DNA of 64,000 bases from Nocardioidaceae bacterium (GCA_030447865.1 JAUJOD010000002.1:644473-708472); one strand, 5' to 3'; positions 44,713 through 54,378 are shown, counted from the first letter of the stretch. Numbers and translations: made by a program. Notes: generated by a model not told the origin, from the sequence alone.

Positions 44713-47322
44713 ATGACCGAGACCCTTCCGCGCTCCGCTCCCGACACGTCGACCGCAGCTTCGCGCTCGGTCGACGTACCCGAGCGTCCGAGCCTGGACG
44801 GGCTGGAGGCGAAATGGAGCGCGATCTGGGAAGACCGCGGTGTCTACGCGTTCGACCGCAGCAAGTCGCGCGACCAGATCTACTCGATCGACACCCCGCC
44901 GCCGACCGTGTCGGGCACCCTCCACTTCGGCAGCGTCTGCTCCTACACGCAGTGCGACCTGATCGCGCGCTATCAGCGGATGCGCGGCAAGGAGGTCTTC
45001 TACCCCATGGGGTGGGACGACAACGGCCTGCCGACGGAGCGCCGGGTGCAGAACTTCTACGGCGTGCGGTGCGACCCCACGGTCGGCTACGACGCCAGCT
45101 TCCGACCGCCGGACAAGCCCGACCCGAAGAAGCAGGTGCCGATCTCGCGGGGTAACTTCATCGAGCTCTGCGAAGAGCTGACAGCTACCGACGAGGTCGC
45201 CTTCGAGCAGCTCTTCCGCACGATCGGCCTGTCCGTCGACTGGTCCTTGCTGTACACCACGATCGGGAACGAGTCGCGGACCGTGTCGCAGCGTGGGTTC
45301 CTCCGCAACCTGGCCCGTGGCGAGGCCTACCAAGCCGAAGCGCCGACCCTCTGGGACGTGACGTTCCAGACGGCCGTCGCCCAGGCCGAGCTCGAGGCGC
45401 GCGAATACCCCGGCCACTACCACCGCGTCGCCTTCCACGGCGCGGCCGGCCCAGTGTACGTCGAGACGACCCGCCCTGAGCTGATCGGCGCCTGCGTCGC
45501 GCTGATCGCGCACCCCGACGACGAGCGCTACCAGCCGCTGTTCGGTACACCGGTCCGCTCGCCGCTGTTCGGGGTCGACCTGCCTGTGCTGGCCCACCCG
45601 GGCGCCGAACCCGACAAGGGTGCCGGCATCGCCATGTGCTGCACGTTCGGCGACCTCGCCGACGTCCAGTGGTGGCGTGAGCTACAGCTTCCGGTGCGGG
45701 CAATCATCGGGCGCGACGGCCGGCTGCTGCGCGAGACACCAGAGTGGTTCACCACCGACGCCGGCCGAACGGCGTACGAGCAACTGGCGGGGAAGACGAC
45801 GCACAGCGCCCGAGAGGTCACTGTCGCTCTGTTGCGCGAGTCCGGCGACCTCGACGGCGAGCCCAAGGCCACCCAGCGGATGACGAACTTCTTCGAGAAG
45901 GGTGACAAGCCGCTGGAGATCGTCGCGACCCGGCAGTGGTACATCCGCAACGGCGGCCGCGACGACGACATCCGCCAAGCACTGATCGCCCGCGGCGCCG
46001 AGCTGGAGTGGGCGCCGCCGTACATGCAGCACCGCTACACCAACTGGGTCGAGGGCCTCAACGGCGACTGGCTGATCTCCCGCCAGCGCTTCTTCGGCGT
46101 CCCGTTCCCTGTCTGGTACCCGCTGGACGCCGATGGCGAGCCGCAGTACGACAACGCGCTGGTGGCCAGCGAGGAGCAGCTGCCCGTCGACCCGTCGGCT
46201 GAGGCGCCAACCGGCTACGAAGAGGCGCAGCGCGGCAAGCCCGATGGCTTCATCGGCGACCCCGACGTGATGGACACCTGGGCGACGTCGTCGCTCACCC
46301 CGCAGATCGGCGGCCGCTGGGAGACCGACCCCGATCTCTTCGGTCGCGTGTTCCCCTTGGACCTGTGCAGCCAGGCGCACGACATCATCCGCACCTGGTT
46401 GTTCTCCCGGGTGGTGCGCTCGCACTTCGAGCACGACGCGGTGCCGTGGCGCTCGGCCATGATCTCCGGGTTCGTGCTCGACCCTGACCGCAAGAAGATG
46501 AGCAAGTCCAAGGGCAACGTGATGGTCCCCACGGAGCTGCTTGATCGCTACGGCTCCGACGCCATCCGGTGGCGTGCGGCGTCGCTGCGACCCGGCCAGG
46601 ACTCCGCCTTCGCCGAACACCCGTTCAAGATGGGTCGGCGGCTGGCGACGAAGCTGCTGAACGCGTCGAAGTTCGTGCTGGGGCCTGGCGCGAGCGGCGG
46701 CGACCTGCGCGCGATCGACGAGCCACTCGACCAGGCGATGATTCAGCAGCTACGGCAGATCGTGCTCCAGGCGACCGAGGCGTTCGAGCGCTACGACTAC
46801 ACGACCGCTTTGGAGGTGACCGAGAGGTTCTTCTGGACCTTCTGCGACGACTACCTCGAGCTGGTCAAGGAGCGGGCGTACGGCGCCCGCGGCGCGGCGG
46901 CCGCTGCCTCGGCGCAGGCCGCGCTCTCCGCGGCGTTGTCGGTGCAGCTTCGGCTGTTCGCGCCGTTCCTGCCTTACGTCACCGAAGAGGCGTGGTCATG
47001 GTGGCAGGAGGGGTCCATCCACCGGGCGGCGTGGCCCGACGTGGAGGCCGACCTCGACGCCGTACCCCATGACCCGGCCCTCCTCGACGCCACAGCGGCT
47101 GCGCTGGCCGGGGTGCGGGGCGCCAAGTCGGTCGCGAAGGTCTCGATGCGCACTGAGGTGGCATCCGCCACCGTCTCCGGCCCGGCGGCGAAGCTGTCGC
47201 TGATCGAGCGGGCTCTCGACGACCTACGCGCGGCTGGCCGGATCTTGGGAGATGTGGTCTTGACGCCTCGGGAGGGCAGCGAGATCGGCGTCGAAGCTGA
47301 GCTTGTCTCACCCAAGGGCTGA
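44713..47322 (+). CDS. valS: Valyl-tRNA synthetase
   Basis: 869 residues. The HIGH motif reads HFGS (residues 71-74 of [14 protein letters not shown]), a variant seen in the type 2 ValS branch; [20 protein letters not shown] also fits that branch. KMSKS is intact ([11 protein letters not shown]). Editing and anticodon-binding domains are present, but the usual C-terminal coiled coil is shorter. ATG 44713 with TAGGCT 8 nt upstream is chosen over the TTG/GTG options. It is the only valS in the window. A 17-bp tandem duplication spans its stop codon. Confidence 0.95.
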   Translation: MTETLPRSAPDTSTAASRSVDVPERPSLDGLEAKWSAIWEDRGVYAFDRSKSRDQIYSIDTPPPTVSGTLHFGSVCSYTQCDLIARYQRMRGKEVFYPMGWDDNGLPTERRVQNFYGVRCDPTVGYDASFRPPDKPDPKKQVPISRGNFIELCEELTATDEVAFEQLFRTIGLSVDWSLLYTTIGNESRTVSQRGFLRNLARGEAYQAEAPTLWDVTFQTAVAQAELEAREYPGHYHRVAFHGAAGPVYVETTRPELIGACVALIAHPDDERYQPLFGTPVRSPLFGVDLPVLAHPGAEPDKGAGIAMCCTFGDLADVQWWRELQLPVRAIIGRDGRLLRETPEWFTTDAGRTAYEQLAGKTTHSAREVTVALLRESGDLDGEPKATQRMTNFFEKGDKPLEIVATRQWYIRNGGRDDDIRQALIARGAELEWAPPYMQHRYTNWVEGLNGDWLISRQRFFGVPFPVWYPLDADGEPQYDNALVASEEQLPVDPSAEAPTGYEEAQRGKPDGFIGDPDVMDTWATSSLTPQIGGRWETDPDLFGRVFPLDLCSQAHDIIRTWLFSRVVRSHFEHDAVPWRSAMISGFVLDPDRKKMSKSKGNVMVPTELLDRYGSDAIRWRAASLRPGQDSAFAEHPFKMGRRLATKLLNASKFVLGPGASGGDLRAIDEPLDQAMIQQLRQIVLQATEAFERYDYTTALEVTERFFWTFCDDYLELVKERAYGARGAAAAASAQAALSAALSVQLRLFAPFLPYVTEEAWSWWQEGSIHRAAWPDVEADLDAVPHDPALLDATAAALAGVRGAKSVAKVSMRTEVASATVSGPAAKLSLIERALDDLRAAGRILGDVVLTPREGSEIGVEAELVSPKG

Positions 47323-47352
47323 GCCTGCCCAACGGCTGAGCCTGCCCAACGG
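47319..47352. repeat. 17-bp tandem duplication across the valS stop codon
   Basis: Two exact copies of CTGAGCCTGCCCAACGG, at 47319-47335 and 47336-47352. The first copy contains the valS TGA; removing one copy leaves the stop unchanged. Confidence 0.9.
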
Positions 47353-47386
47353 ATCCGAGCCTGACGCTGTCGTAGCGACGCCAAAC

Positions 47387-47468
47387 GCGGATCCTTCGGC
47401 CGGCCAGTTGCCGCAAGGATCCGACGGAGGGATCGCGATGGCGTGCGCAGCGTCGGATCCTTCGGCGT
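47387..47468. repeat. Cluster of GGATCC-centred repeats before the type III PKS gene
   Basis: AAGGATCCGACG (47415-47426) and CGTCGGATCCTT (47451-47462) form 12-bp inverted arms; CGGATCCTTCGGC occurs at 47388-47400 and again at 47454-47466. The core matches the palindrome upstream of valS. Location directly upstream of the PKS promoter could mean a regulator site or a valS terminator. Confidence 0.7.
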
Positions 47469-47487
47469 GGGGGTTGAGGTCGCCACG

Positions 47488-47493
47488 TAGGCT
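47488..47493 (+). promoter_or_regulatory. -10 box of the type III PKS gene (leaderless)
   Basis: TAGGCT ends 7 nt before GTG 47501. Confidence 0.45.
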
Positions 47494-47500
47494 CGGTGCC

Positions 47501-48553
47501 GTGACTCGTATCGCGGCAGTGCACGGCGTACTGCCACCGCACGAGTACTCCCAAGCCGAGATCACCGAACGGTTCGCCGACCTGTGCCTGCGATCCGACG
47601 CCAAGCGGGCACTGCTGCAACGGCTGCATTCCAGCGCCGCGGTCACCACCCGGCACCTCGCGCTTCCGCTGGAGCGCTACGCCGCGCTCGACAATTTCGG
47701 CGCGGCCAACGACGCCTTCATCGAGTCGGCGGTGGAGCTGGGAGCCCAAGCCGTGCGAGGGGCGCTCGATGAGGCTCGGCTCGACCCCACCGACGTCGAC
47801 GTCATCATGTCGACGACGGTCACCGGCATCGCCGTACCGTCGATCGAAGCGCGGATCGCGGCCGTCGTCGGGCTGCGGCCTGACGTCAAGCGCATCCCTC
47901 TCTTCGGACTGGGTTGTCTGGCCGGTGCCGCGGGGATAGCCCGCCTGCACGACTTCCTGCTCGGGTGGCCGGACGCGGTCGGCGTACTGCTCTCGGTCGA
48001 ACTGTGCTCGCTCACGCTGCAGCGCGACGACCCGTCGACCGCCAACATGGTGGCGAGCGGCCTGTTCGGCGACGGCGCCGCCGCAGTGGTCATGGTCGGC
48101 GCCAACCGACCCGCCGAGGGCCCTGACGTGCTTGCCAGCCGGGCGCACCTCTACCCCGACACGCAGCGCGCCATGGGCTGGGACATCGGCGCCTCCGGGC
48201 TGAAGATCGTGCTCGGCGCCGAGGTTCCCGACCTGGTCAGCATGCACCTCGCCGACGACGTCAAGGGGCTGCTCGCCGACTTCGACCTGGAGATCCGCGA
48301 CGTGACCGGTTGGGTGGCGCATCCGGGCGGCCCGAAGGTGCTGCGCGCCGTCGAGGCATCGCTCGGCATCGGCGAGGATGCGCTCGCGGTGACCTGGCGC
48401 TCACTCGAGCGCATCGGCAACCTCTCGTCGGCGTCGGTCCTGCATGTCCTGCGCGACACCCTCGACACCTGTCGACCGCCGGCGGACACTCCGGGCGTGC
48501 TGTTTGCGATGGGGCCTGGCTTTTGCGCCGAGCTGGTGCTGCTGCGGTGGTGA
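47501..48553 (+). CDS. Type III polyketide synthase (SrsA-like)
   Basis: 350 residues of the chalcone-synthase fold. The catalytic triad is Cys139 in FGLGCLAGA, His274 in [10 protein letters not shown] and Asn307 in RIGNLSSAS. Such enzymes extend a fatty acyl starter with malonyl units to make alkylresorcinols, alkylpyrones or tetrahydroxynaphthalene. The two genes downstream (ICMT-like methyltransferase and FAD oxygenase) match the srsABC pattern, where they methylate and hydroxylate alkylresorcinols, so a phenolic-lipid product is the likeliest. Starter length cannot be read from sequence. GTG start with a leaderless-type -10 box. Confidence 0.92.
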   Translation: MTRIAAVHGVLPPHEYSQAEITERFADLCLRSDAKRALLQRLHSSAAVTTRHLALPLERYAALDNFGAANDAFIESAVELGAQAVRGALDEARLDPTDVDVIMSTTVTGIAVPSIEARIAAVVGLRPDVKRIPLFGLGCLAGAAGIARLHDFLLGWPDAVGVLLSVELCSLTLQRDDPSTANMVASGLFGDGAAAVVMVGANRPAEGPDVLASRAHLYPDTQRAMGWDIGASGLKIVLGAEVPDLVSMHLADDVKGLLADFDLEIRDVTGWVAHPGGPKVLRAVEASLGIGEDALAVTWRSLERIGNLSSASVLHVLRDTLDTCRPPADTPGVLFAMGPGFCAELVLLRW

Positions 48554-48592
48554 GACAGCTCGGCAACGCTTCCCGCCGCAACGGCCCCACGA

Positions 48593-48628
48593 GGCCGTAG
48601 TGATGTCGACCGCCGTAGTGATGTCGAC
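48593..48628. repeat. 18-bp tandem duplication over the ICMT start codon
   Basis: GCCGTAGTGATGTCGACC is present twice in tandem (ends approximate by a base), duplicating the start codon region. The second copy lacks the upstream GAGG ribosome-binding sequence. Confidence 0.7.
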
Positions 48629-49175
48629 CGCGGCCTTGTACGCGGCCCTGGTCGTCGCCGTTGCAGTCGAACGCTTGGCTGAGCTGGTCGTCTCCAAGCG
48701 CAACGCAGCGTGGAGTTTTCGGCGCGGCGGCCGCGAGTACGGCGCCGGGCACTATCCGGCGATGGTGGTGCTGCACACTGGCCTGCTGGTGGGGTGCCTT
48801 GCAGAGGTGCTGGTGGCCGGTCGGCCGTTTCTGCCTTGGCTGGGCTGGCCGATGCTCGCAGTCGTGCTGGGATCGCAGGGTTTGCGCTGGTGGTGCATCA
48901 GCACTCTCGGGCATCAGTGGAACACGCGGGTGATCATCACGCCGGGTCTGCCGCTGGTCAGCCGCGGACCCTACCGGTGGCTGAAGCACCCGAACTACGT
49001 CGCGGTCGTTGCCGAAGGTGTTGCGTTGCCGCTGGTTCACACCGCTTGGGTCACCGCCCTGGTGTTCACCGTTGCCAACGCCGCGCTGCTACGGGTGCGC
49101 ATCGGCGTCGAGGACGCCGCCCTCGAGCTGGCGGAGTCGACGACCCACTCCAGCCAGCGGCCGACCCATGCGTGA
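48603..49175 (+). CDS. Isoprenylcysteine-carboxyl-methyltransferase-like protein (SrsB-like)
   Basis: 190 residues, about five hydrophobic segments. GHQWNTRVIITPGLPLVSRG and YRWLKHPNYVAV are the conserved ICMT-family SAM-binding and substrate motifs. In phenolic-lipid operons the homologue O-methylates the polyketide product, e.g. BpsB in Bacillus. The start at 48603 has GAGG 8 nt upstream; an 18-bp tandem duplication just there (MSTAVV repeated) offers a second ATG at 48621. Located 49 bp after the PKS gene and 54 bp before the FAD gene. Confidence 0.88.
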   Translation: MSTAVVMSTAALYAALVVAVAVERLAELVVSKRNAAWSFRRGGREYGAGHYPAMVVLHTGLLVGCLAEVLVAGRPFLPWLGWPMLAVVLGSQGLRWWCISTLGHQWNTRVIITPGLPLVSRGPYRWLKHPNYVAVVAEGVALPLVHTAWVTALVFTVANAALLRVRIGVEDAALELAESTTHSSQRPTHA

Positions 49176-49229
49176 TCTGTACGTCGCGGGGCTGGCGGCC
49201 TCGCGACGCCGTGTGACGGGTGATCTCCG

Positions 49230-50246
49230 TTGCTTGACCTGCTAATCGCCGGTGGCGGGCCGGTCGGCTTAGCGACCGCGCTGTACGCCGACCGCGCCGG
49301 GCTGTCCGTCGCCGTACTCGAGCCACGGCCCGGGCCCATCGACAAAGCGTGCGGCGAAGGACTGATGCCAGGAGCGGTCCAGGCGCTGAGCCAGCTAGGT
49401 GTACCCGTCGGTGGCCACCGGCTGACCGGGATTCGTTACACCGATGGACGACACACCGCGGAGGCTTTGTGTCGAGGCGGCGAGGGACGCGGCGTACGCC
49501 GTACGGAACTGCACGCCGCCCTGACCACGGCGGTTGAGGCAGCGAAGATTCCCGTCCTCACGCGGGCAGCTGGTTATGTCGAGCAGCGCGGCGACCGAGT
49601 TTGCGCGGGCGGCGTGGAGGCGCGGTATCTGGCCGCGGCTGACGGCTTGCACTCGCCCATCCGCCGTCAGCTCGGGCTCAGCGTCCCGGTTGACACCCGG
49701 CCCCGGTACGGCTTGCGGCAGCACTACCGCCTGGCGCCGTGGACCGACCTGGTCGAGGTGCACTGGGGACCGGACCTCGAGGCGTACGTGACTCCGGTAG
49801 ATGCTGATCTGATTGGGGTGGCGCTGCTGACGAGCCGCCGGGAACCGTTCGCCGTACAGCTGCGCGCCTTTCCCGCGCTACTGAAGCGACTACCGGCCAA
49901 CGCCGTGACGGCGACACGTGGTGCAGGGCCGCTGCGGCAGCGCAGCCGCGCCAGGGTGGCCGGTCGGGTGCTGCTGGTCGGCGACGCGGCGGGGTACGTC
50001 GACGCGCTGACCGGTGAGGGAATCTCCGTGGGCCTGGCATCGGCGCGCGCACTGGTGGAGTGTGTGGCGGCTGAGCGACCCGGAGACTATGAGCGCCGGT
50101 GGCTAGCGGCCAGCCGCAGGTACCGCTGGATCACCGAGTCTCTGTTGGAGGTGCGGTCGCACCGTGCAGGAGCTCGACTGATCGTCCCCGCGGCCCAACG
50201 GCTGCCGCGGGTCTTCGGCGCCGCCGTCAACCAGCTCGCCAAGTAG
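49230..50246 (+). CDS. FAD-dependent monooxygenase/geranylgeranyl-reductase-like flavoprotein (SrsC-like)
   Basis: 338 residues. TTG 49230 starts LDLLIAGGGPVGLATALYA, the GxGxxG FAD-binding fold; DKACGEGLMPGAV and LLVGDAAGYVDALTGEGI are the second and third FAD motifs of the group. In the srsABC system the corresponding flavoprotein hydroxylates the resorcinol ring, leading to a quinone. An in-frame stop just upstream rules out a longer N-terminus. Convergent with the vapC gene (46-bp gap). Confidence 0.9.
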   Translation: MLDLLIAGGGPVGLATALYADRAGLSVAVLEPRPGPIDKACGEGLMPGAVQALSQLGVPVGGHRLTGIRYTDGRHTAEALCRGGEGRGVRRTELHAALTTAVEAAKIPVLTRAAGYVEQRGDRVCAGGVEARYLAAADGLHSPIRRQLGLSVPVDTRPRYGLRQHYRLAPWTDLVEVHWGPDLEAYVTPVDADLIGVALLTSRREPFAVQLRAFPALLKRLPANAVTATRGAGPLRQRSRARVAGRVLLVGDAAGYVDALTGEGISVGLASARALVECVAAERPGDYERRWLAASRRYRWITESLLEVRSHRAGARLIVPAAQRLPRVFGAAVNQLAK

Positions 50247-50292
50247 CGCGACCTGAGGCGACAGACCAACGTGACCAGAAGGAGTCAGCGTC

Positions 50293-50703
50293 TCAAGGAA
50301 CGATCGTGAAGCTTCCCCCAGTAAGCGGTCGCAACGCGGTGACGTGTCTGCGCTCGAGGGTTGCGATGGTTCGGGTCTCGTAGCGTTGAGCAAGCACGAC
50401 CAAAGACGCGTTCGCGAGGCCGATGCGCTGATCGGCGTACTTGTCGAGCAGTGCCACGGCGGCGTTGAGGTCCTTCGCCGGAAAGGACGGCAGCTCCCAA
50501 GCCCCGGCTGCAAGCTCAGTCAACACAGCAAGCTCTGCTTCCACCCCTACCCGGGTTGCCACGAGGTAGTCGAGCTCGGCCAGCACGTACGGCGATACCA
50601 CAAGCCCCTCGGACGGCTCAGCGGTGAGCGCCTCGATCACACGCTGGTGCTGGGGCTCAGCCGCATTGAAGAAAGCCAGCAGTGCACTCGTGTCAACGAT
50701 CAC
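50293..50703 (-). CDS. PIN-domain VapC-type toxin with a degenerate acidic site
   Basis: 136 residues. MIVDTSALLAFF gives the first catalytic Asp (Asp4) and VLAELD the Glu (Glu43), but IGLANASLVVLA has Asn98 where PIN ribonucleases carry Asp (IGLADASLV). A later acidic Glu117 (TLERRH) is retained. Loss of the third acid would be expected to weaken ribonuclease activity. GTG 50703 overlaps the truncated vapB stop (GTGA). The antitoxin gene upstream lacks its DNA-binding start, so a crippled toxin without antitoxin would be tolerated. Confidence 0.8.
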   Translation of the reverse strand: MIVDTSALLAFFNAAEPQHQRVIEALTAEPSEGLVVSPYVLAELDYLVATRVGVEAELAVLTELAAGAWELPSFPAKDLNAAVALLDKYADQRIGLANASLVVLAQRYETRTIATLERRHVTALRPLTGGSFTIVP

Positions 50704-50882
50704 CTTTCGCCGAAGCCGACGAGCAGCTCGTCGACGCGTTCAGCAAACGGCTCAGCGCGGAACAGCCCCGCTTGAGGCGCGACACCCGCGGGAAGGAGGC
50801 TCGCGCGGATGGACGCTCTAATGACTTCAGCCTCCGACAATCCGCTCTCTCGTGCGCGAGCCACACCGACCAAAGTGCTGAC
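50700..50882 (-). pseudogene. vapB-type ribbon-helix-helix antitoxin, 5'-truncated
   Basis: 60 codons open between an in-frame TAG at 50883-50885 and the stop overlapping vapC. The sequence RESGLSEAEVIRASIRASLLP followed by GLFRAEPFAERVDELLVGF matches the helix-2 and C-terminal toxin-binding tail of CopG-type VapB proteins; the N-terminal beta strand that binds DNA is missing. Homology stops exactly where a 50-bp palindromic element begins (50881). TTG 50873 or GTG 50864 could start a short product. Confidence 0.65.
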
Positions 50883-50930
50883 CTAAGTCCCCTCCAACCG
50901 CCCATTAGCGGCTCAATGAGGGACTTAGGT
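50881..50930. repeat. 50-bp palindromic element, copy C, at the vapB truncation
   Basis: Perfect 11-bp arms ACCTAAGTCCC (50881-50891) and GGGACTTAGGT (50920-50930), with CCGC/GCGG pairing inside. Same 50-bp length and arm size as copies A and B but different arm sequence. A degenerate relative is at 16735. It lies 57 bp past the clpX stop and abuts the truncated vapB, so it could be an inserted mini-element or a clpX terminator. Confidence 0.85.
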
Positions 50931-50986
50931 CAGGGGTTCGGCGTCCGCTGCAGAGGTTTCGGTCGTATCGCGGCGTGCGCCGCTGG

Positions 50987-52276
50987 TCAGGCGGACTTCT
51001 TCTTCTTGGCGGCGGGGGCGGGCGGCTCCTCGCGGCGTACGAGCGTCGGGTTGACGTTGTCGGACACGACCTCACCGCTGATGACAACCTTGGCGATGTC
51101 TTGGCGCGACGGGACGTCGTACATCACGTTGAGCAGGACCTCTTCGAGGATCGCGCGTAGCCCCCGCGCGCCAGTGCCGCGGAGCATCGCCTGGTCAGCG
51201 ATCGCCTCCACCGCATCGCCAGTGAACTCCAAGGCGACCGAGTCGATCTCGAACAGCTTCTGGTACTGCTTCGTCAGCGCGTTGCGCGGCTCGATGAGGA
51301 TGCGCTTCAGGTCGGCCTCGGACAGCTTGTCGACGGTGGCGATCACGGGAAGCCGACCGACGAACTCGGGGATGAGGCCGAACTTGCGCAGGTCCTCGGG
51401 TCGAACCTCGGAGTAGATCGTGTCGAGCTCGGCGTCGCTCTTGTTGGGCAGGTCGGCGGTGAACCCCAGCGTCTTCTTTCCCGCGCGTTGCTCGATGATG
51501 TGCTCGAGACCAGCGAAAGCGCCCCCGACGATGAACAAGATGTTGGTGGTGTCGATCTGGATGAACTCTTGGTGGGGATGCTTGCGGCCGCCTTGCGGCG
51601 GCACCGACGCCGTGGTGCCCTCAAGGATCTTTAGTAGCGCCTGCTGCACGCCCTCCCCCGACACGTCGCGGGTAATCGAGGGGTTCTCGGACTTGCGCGC
51701 GACCTTGTCGACCTCGTCGATGTAGATGATGCCGGTCTCGGCCTTCTTGACGTCGTAGTCGGCTGCCTGGATCAGCTTGAGCAGGATGTTCTCGACGTCC
51801 TCACCGACGTAGCCGGCCTCGGTCAACGCAGTGGCGTCGGCGATCGCGAATGGCACGTTGAGCATGCGTGCCAGGGTTTGGGCGAGGTAGGTCTTGCCGC
51901 AGCCGGTTGGCCCGATCAACAAGATGTTGGACTTGGCGAGCTCGACCGGCTCTTCCTTGCCCTGCCGGGGCGCCGCCACACTTGCCTGGACGCGCTTGTA
52001 GTGGTTGTAGACGGCGACGGCGAGCGACTTCTTGGCGGCGTCCTGACCGATGACGTAGCCGTTGAGGAACTCGTAGATCTCTCGCGGCTTGGGGAGCTCC
52101 TCCAGCCCGAGGTCACTGCCTTCAGAGAGCTCTTCTTCGATGATCTCGTTGCACAGGTCGATGCACTCGTCACAGATGTAGACGCCGGGACCAGCGATCA
52201 GCTTCTTGACCTGCTTTTGGCTCTTACCGCAAAAGGAGCACTTCAGCAGGTCTCCGCCGTCACCTATGCGTGCCAC
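50987..52276 (-). CDS. clpX: ClpX, ATP-dependent Clp protease unfoldase subunit
   Basis: 429 residues. N-terminal zinc finger [13 protein letters not shown] ... [10 protein letters not shown]; Walker [12 protein letters not shown], Walker [12 protein letters not shown], and a C-terminal sensor-2 domain. It unfolds substrates and feeds them to ClpP1P2. GTG start with AGGAGA upstream. It ends the clpP1-clpP2-clpX run, 103 bp after clpP2. Confidence 0.97.
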   Translation of the reverse strand: MARIGDGGDLLKCSFCGKSQKQVKKLIAGPGVYICDECIDLCNEIIEEELSEGSDLGLEELPKPREIYEFLNGYVIGQDAAKKSLAVAVYNHYKRVQASVAAPRQGKEEPVELAKSNILLIGPTGCGKTYLAQTLARMLNVPFAIADATALTEAGYVGEDVENILLKLIQAADYDVKKAETGIIYIDEVDKVARKSENPSITRDVSGEGVQQALLKILEGTTASVPPQGGRKHPHQEFIQIDTTNILFIVGGAFAGLEHIIEQRAGKKTLGFTADLPNKSDAELDTIYSEVRPEDLRKFGLIPEFVGRLPVIATVDKLSEADLKRILIEPRNALTKQYQKLFEIDSVALEFTGDAVEAIADQAMLRGTGARGLRAILEEVLLNVMYDVPSRQDIAKVVISGEVVSDNVNPTLVRREEPPAPAAKKKKSA

Positions 52277-52379
52277 CTGCGGCGTCTCCTTTGCGTCCGG
52301 TCACGACGCCTCGCGCGCCCTGGCCTGTCGTTCCATGTTGACCGTACCGGTAGGCACCGTCAACAGCGCGGATTCGGTT

Positions 52380-53072
52380 CTAGGCGTTCAGCAGTGTCGC
52401 CTTGCGCGACTCGAGCACCGAGTCGATCAGCCCGTAGTCGAGTGCTTGCTCAGCGGTGAGGATCTTGTCGCGCTCGATGTCGCGGCTGACCTCCTCGGGG
52501 CTCTTGTCGGTGTGCTCGGAGATCATCAGCTCGAGCAGCAGGCGCATGCGCAAGATCTCGTTCGCCTGGATCTCGATGTCGCTCGCCTGACCGTAGCTGC
52601 CTTCGGTGTAGGGCTGGTGGATCAGGATGCGGCTGTTCGGCAGCGCCATCCGCTTGCCCTTTGCGCCCGCCGCCAGCAGAACCGCGGCGGCGCTGGCAGC
52701 TTGACCCAGGCACACCGTCATGACGTCGGGCTTGACGAACCGCATGGTGTCGTAGATCGCCGTCAGCGCCGTGAACGATCCGCCTGGGGAGTTGATGTAG
52801 ATGATGATGTCGCGCTCGGGGTCCATCGACTCCAGGCACAGCAGCTGCGCCATCACCGCGTTGGCGATGTCGTCACTGATCGGAGTACCGAGAAAAATGA
52901 TGCGGTCCTCGAACAGCTTGGCGAACGGGTCGATGCGCCGGACGCCGTACGACGTGCGCTCCTCCCACTGCGGGATGTAGTAGTCGGCGCGTGGTGCCGT
53001 TTGCTGATGCAGGGGTACGTCGGCCACGAAAGGTCCTCCAAGAGCTGCGGCGAGCTGGCGGTCGGCGGTCAT
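52380..53072 (-). CDS. clpP2: ClpP2 protease subunit
   Basis: 230 residues. Catalytic Ser in [11 protein letters not shown], His in LIHQPY and Asp near the C-terminal helix; an N-terminal region of about 35 residues before the core is typical of actinobacterial ClpP2. Start ATG 53072 overlaps the clpP1 stop by 4 bp (ATGA), so the two are made in a fixed ratio. ClpP1 and ClpP2 form a mixed tetradecamer in actinobacteria. Confidence 0.95.
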   Translation of the reverse strand: MTADRQLAAALGGPFVADVPLHQQTAPRADYYIPQWEERTSYGVRRIDPFAKLFEDRIIFLGTPISDDIANAVMAQLLCLESMDPERDIIIYINSPGGSFTALTAIYDTMRFVKPDVMTVCLGQAASAAAVLLAAGAKGKRMALPNSRILIHQPYTEGSYGQASDIEIQANEILRMRLLLELMISEHTDKSPEEVSRDIERDKILTAEQALDYGLIDSVLESRKATLLNA

Positions 53073-53716
53073 TGAGACTGTCCCATCGGGGGAACGGTGC
53101 TCTTGCCGGCGTTTTCGACGTCTGCCTCGCGGGCGACGACATGGTCGATGAAGCCGTACTCCTTCGCCTGCTCGGCAGTGAACCACCGGTCTCGGTCGGC
53201 GTCGAGCTCGACCTGGTCGAGGTTTTGACCGGTGTGCTCGCTGATCAGCTTGAAGAGGATCTTCTTGATGTAGATCGACTGCTCGGCCTGGATCTTGATG
53301 TCAGACGCCGAGCCGCCGAGCCCCCCGGTCGGCTGGTGCATCATGATCCGGGCGTGCGGCAACGCGTAGCGCTTGTCTTTGGCACCAGCGCAGAGCAAGA
53401 ACTGACCCATCGAGGCAGCCAGCCCCATGCCCACCGTCGCGACGTCGTTGTCGATGAACTGCATGGTGTCGTAGATCGCCATACCAGCGTCGACAGAGCC
53501 GCCCGGTGAATTGATGTAGAGGAAGATGTCGCGGTCGGGGTCTTCGGCGTTCAGGAGCAGCATCTGGGCGCAGATCGCGTTGGCGTTCTCGTCCCTGACC
53601 TCGGAGCCGAGGAAGATGATGCGCTCCTTGAGAAGCCGCTGGTAGATGTGGTCGTCGAGGCCCGGTGCAGCCGGGCTGGCGGCCATCGAGATGCGAGTGG
53701 AGTCGGTGGCAATCAC
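53069..53716 (-). CDS. clpP1: ClpP1 protease subunit
   Basis: 215 residues. Catalytic Ser in [11 protein letters not shown], His in [21 protein letters not shown] starts the core. GTG 53716 is preferred over ATG 53686 because TAGTGT ends 7 nt before it and no ribosome-binding site precedes the ATG. Coupled to clpP2 by a 4-bp overlap. Confidence 0.94.
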   Translation of the reverse strand: MIATDSTRISMAASPAAPGLDDHIYQRLLKERIIFLGSEVRDENANAICAQMLLLNAEDPDRDIFLYINSPGGSVDAGMAIYDTMQFIDNDVATVGMGLAASMGQFLLCAGAKDKRYALPHARIMMHQPTGGLGGSASDIKIQAEQSIYIKKILFKLISEHTGQNLDQVELDADRDRWFTAEQAKEYGFIDHVVAREADVENAGKSTVPPMGQSQ

Positions 53717-53723
53717 CTGACCG

Positions 53724-53729
53724 ACACTA
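53724..53729 (-). promoter_or_regulatory. -10 box of clpP1-clpP2 (leaderless)
   Basis: TAGTGT ends 7 nt before GTG 53716. No ClgR-like site was identified by eye. Confidence 0.45.
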
Positions 53730-53821
53730 GCGACAGGTGGGGACAAAGCCACGGCCCCGCGGACCCTGTTCGCCGTTAGCGCACGCCCGGCCGGGTGAGA
53801 TGAGCTCCGGTGGCGGGTCGT

Positions 53822-53827
53822 TACACT
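53822..53827 (+). promoter_or_regulatory. -10 box of the NUDIX gene (leaderless)
   Basis: TACACT ends 7 nt before GTG 53835. Confidence 0.4.
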
Positions 53828-53834
53828 GCCGCCG

Positions 53835-54365
53835 GTGGCGCCGTCCCTTCGCATCCGCCCGGCCGCCCGCGCCGTGGTGATGGACCGCGACCAGCGCGTG
53901 CTGCTCGTCCACTTCGACTTCGTCAAACCCGAGCTGCCGACGGGTCTGTGGGCCTGCCCCGGCGGCGGGCTCGACCCAGGAGAGACCCCCGCTCAGGGGC
54001 TGGTGCGTGAGCTCGAGGAAGAACTCGGGCTCACCATCGACGACCCTGGCGCGCCGGTGTGGTGGAAGGAGCACATCTTCGCGCTAGCCCACTGGGACGG
54101 CCAGCTCGACACGTTCTTCTTCGTCGAGGTCGACACCTTCCAGCCGCGGCCGACGTTCACCGAGGCGGAGCTGCGGGCCGAGCACCTCGACGGGATGCGG
54201 TGGTGGGACTACGACGAGATCCAAGCGGCGCAGCGGTTGTACGACGAGGGGTTGCGCGAGTCGCCCGACTTCGTCACGTTCTCGCCGCGCCGGCTGGGGC
54301 ACTTGCTCGAGGATCTGCTGCGCAACGGGCGGCCAGCCGCGCCGCTGCACATCGACCCGCTGTGA
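53835..54365 (+). CDS. NUDIX hydrolase
   Basis: 176 residues. The box is complete: [24 protein letters not shown], here written in parts, with GGGLDPGET and RELEEELGL both present and spaced normally. [18 protein letters not shown] is the first strand. Substrate unknown; the enzymes hydrolyse nucleoside-diphosphate-X compounds. GTG start, leaderless-type -10. Divergent from clpP1 with a 118-bp gap, and convergent on the SRPBCC gene. Confidence 0.9.
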   Translation: MAPSLRIRPAARAVVMDRDQRVLLVHFDFVKPELPTGLWACPGGGLDPGETPAQGLVRELEEELGLTIDDPGAPVWWKEHIFALAHWDGQLDTFFFVEVDTFQPRPTFTEAELRAEHLDGMRWWDYDEIQAAQRLYDEGLRESPDFVTFSPRRLGHLLEDLLRNGRPAAPLHIDPL

Positions 54366-54378
54366 TGAGCCCGGTCGG

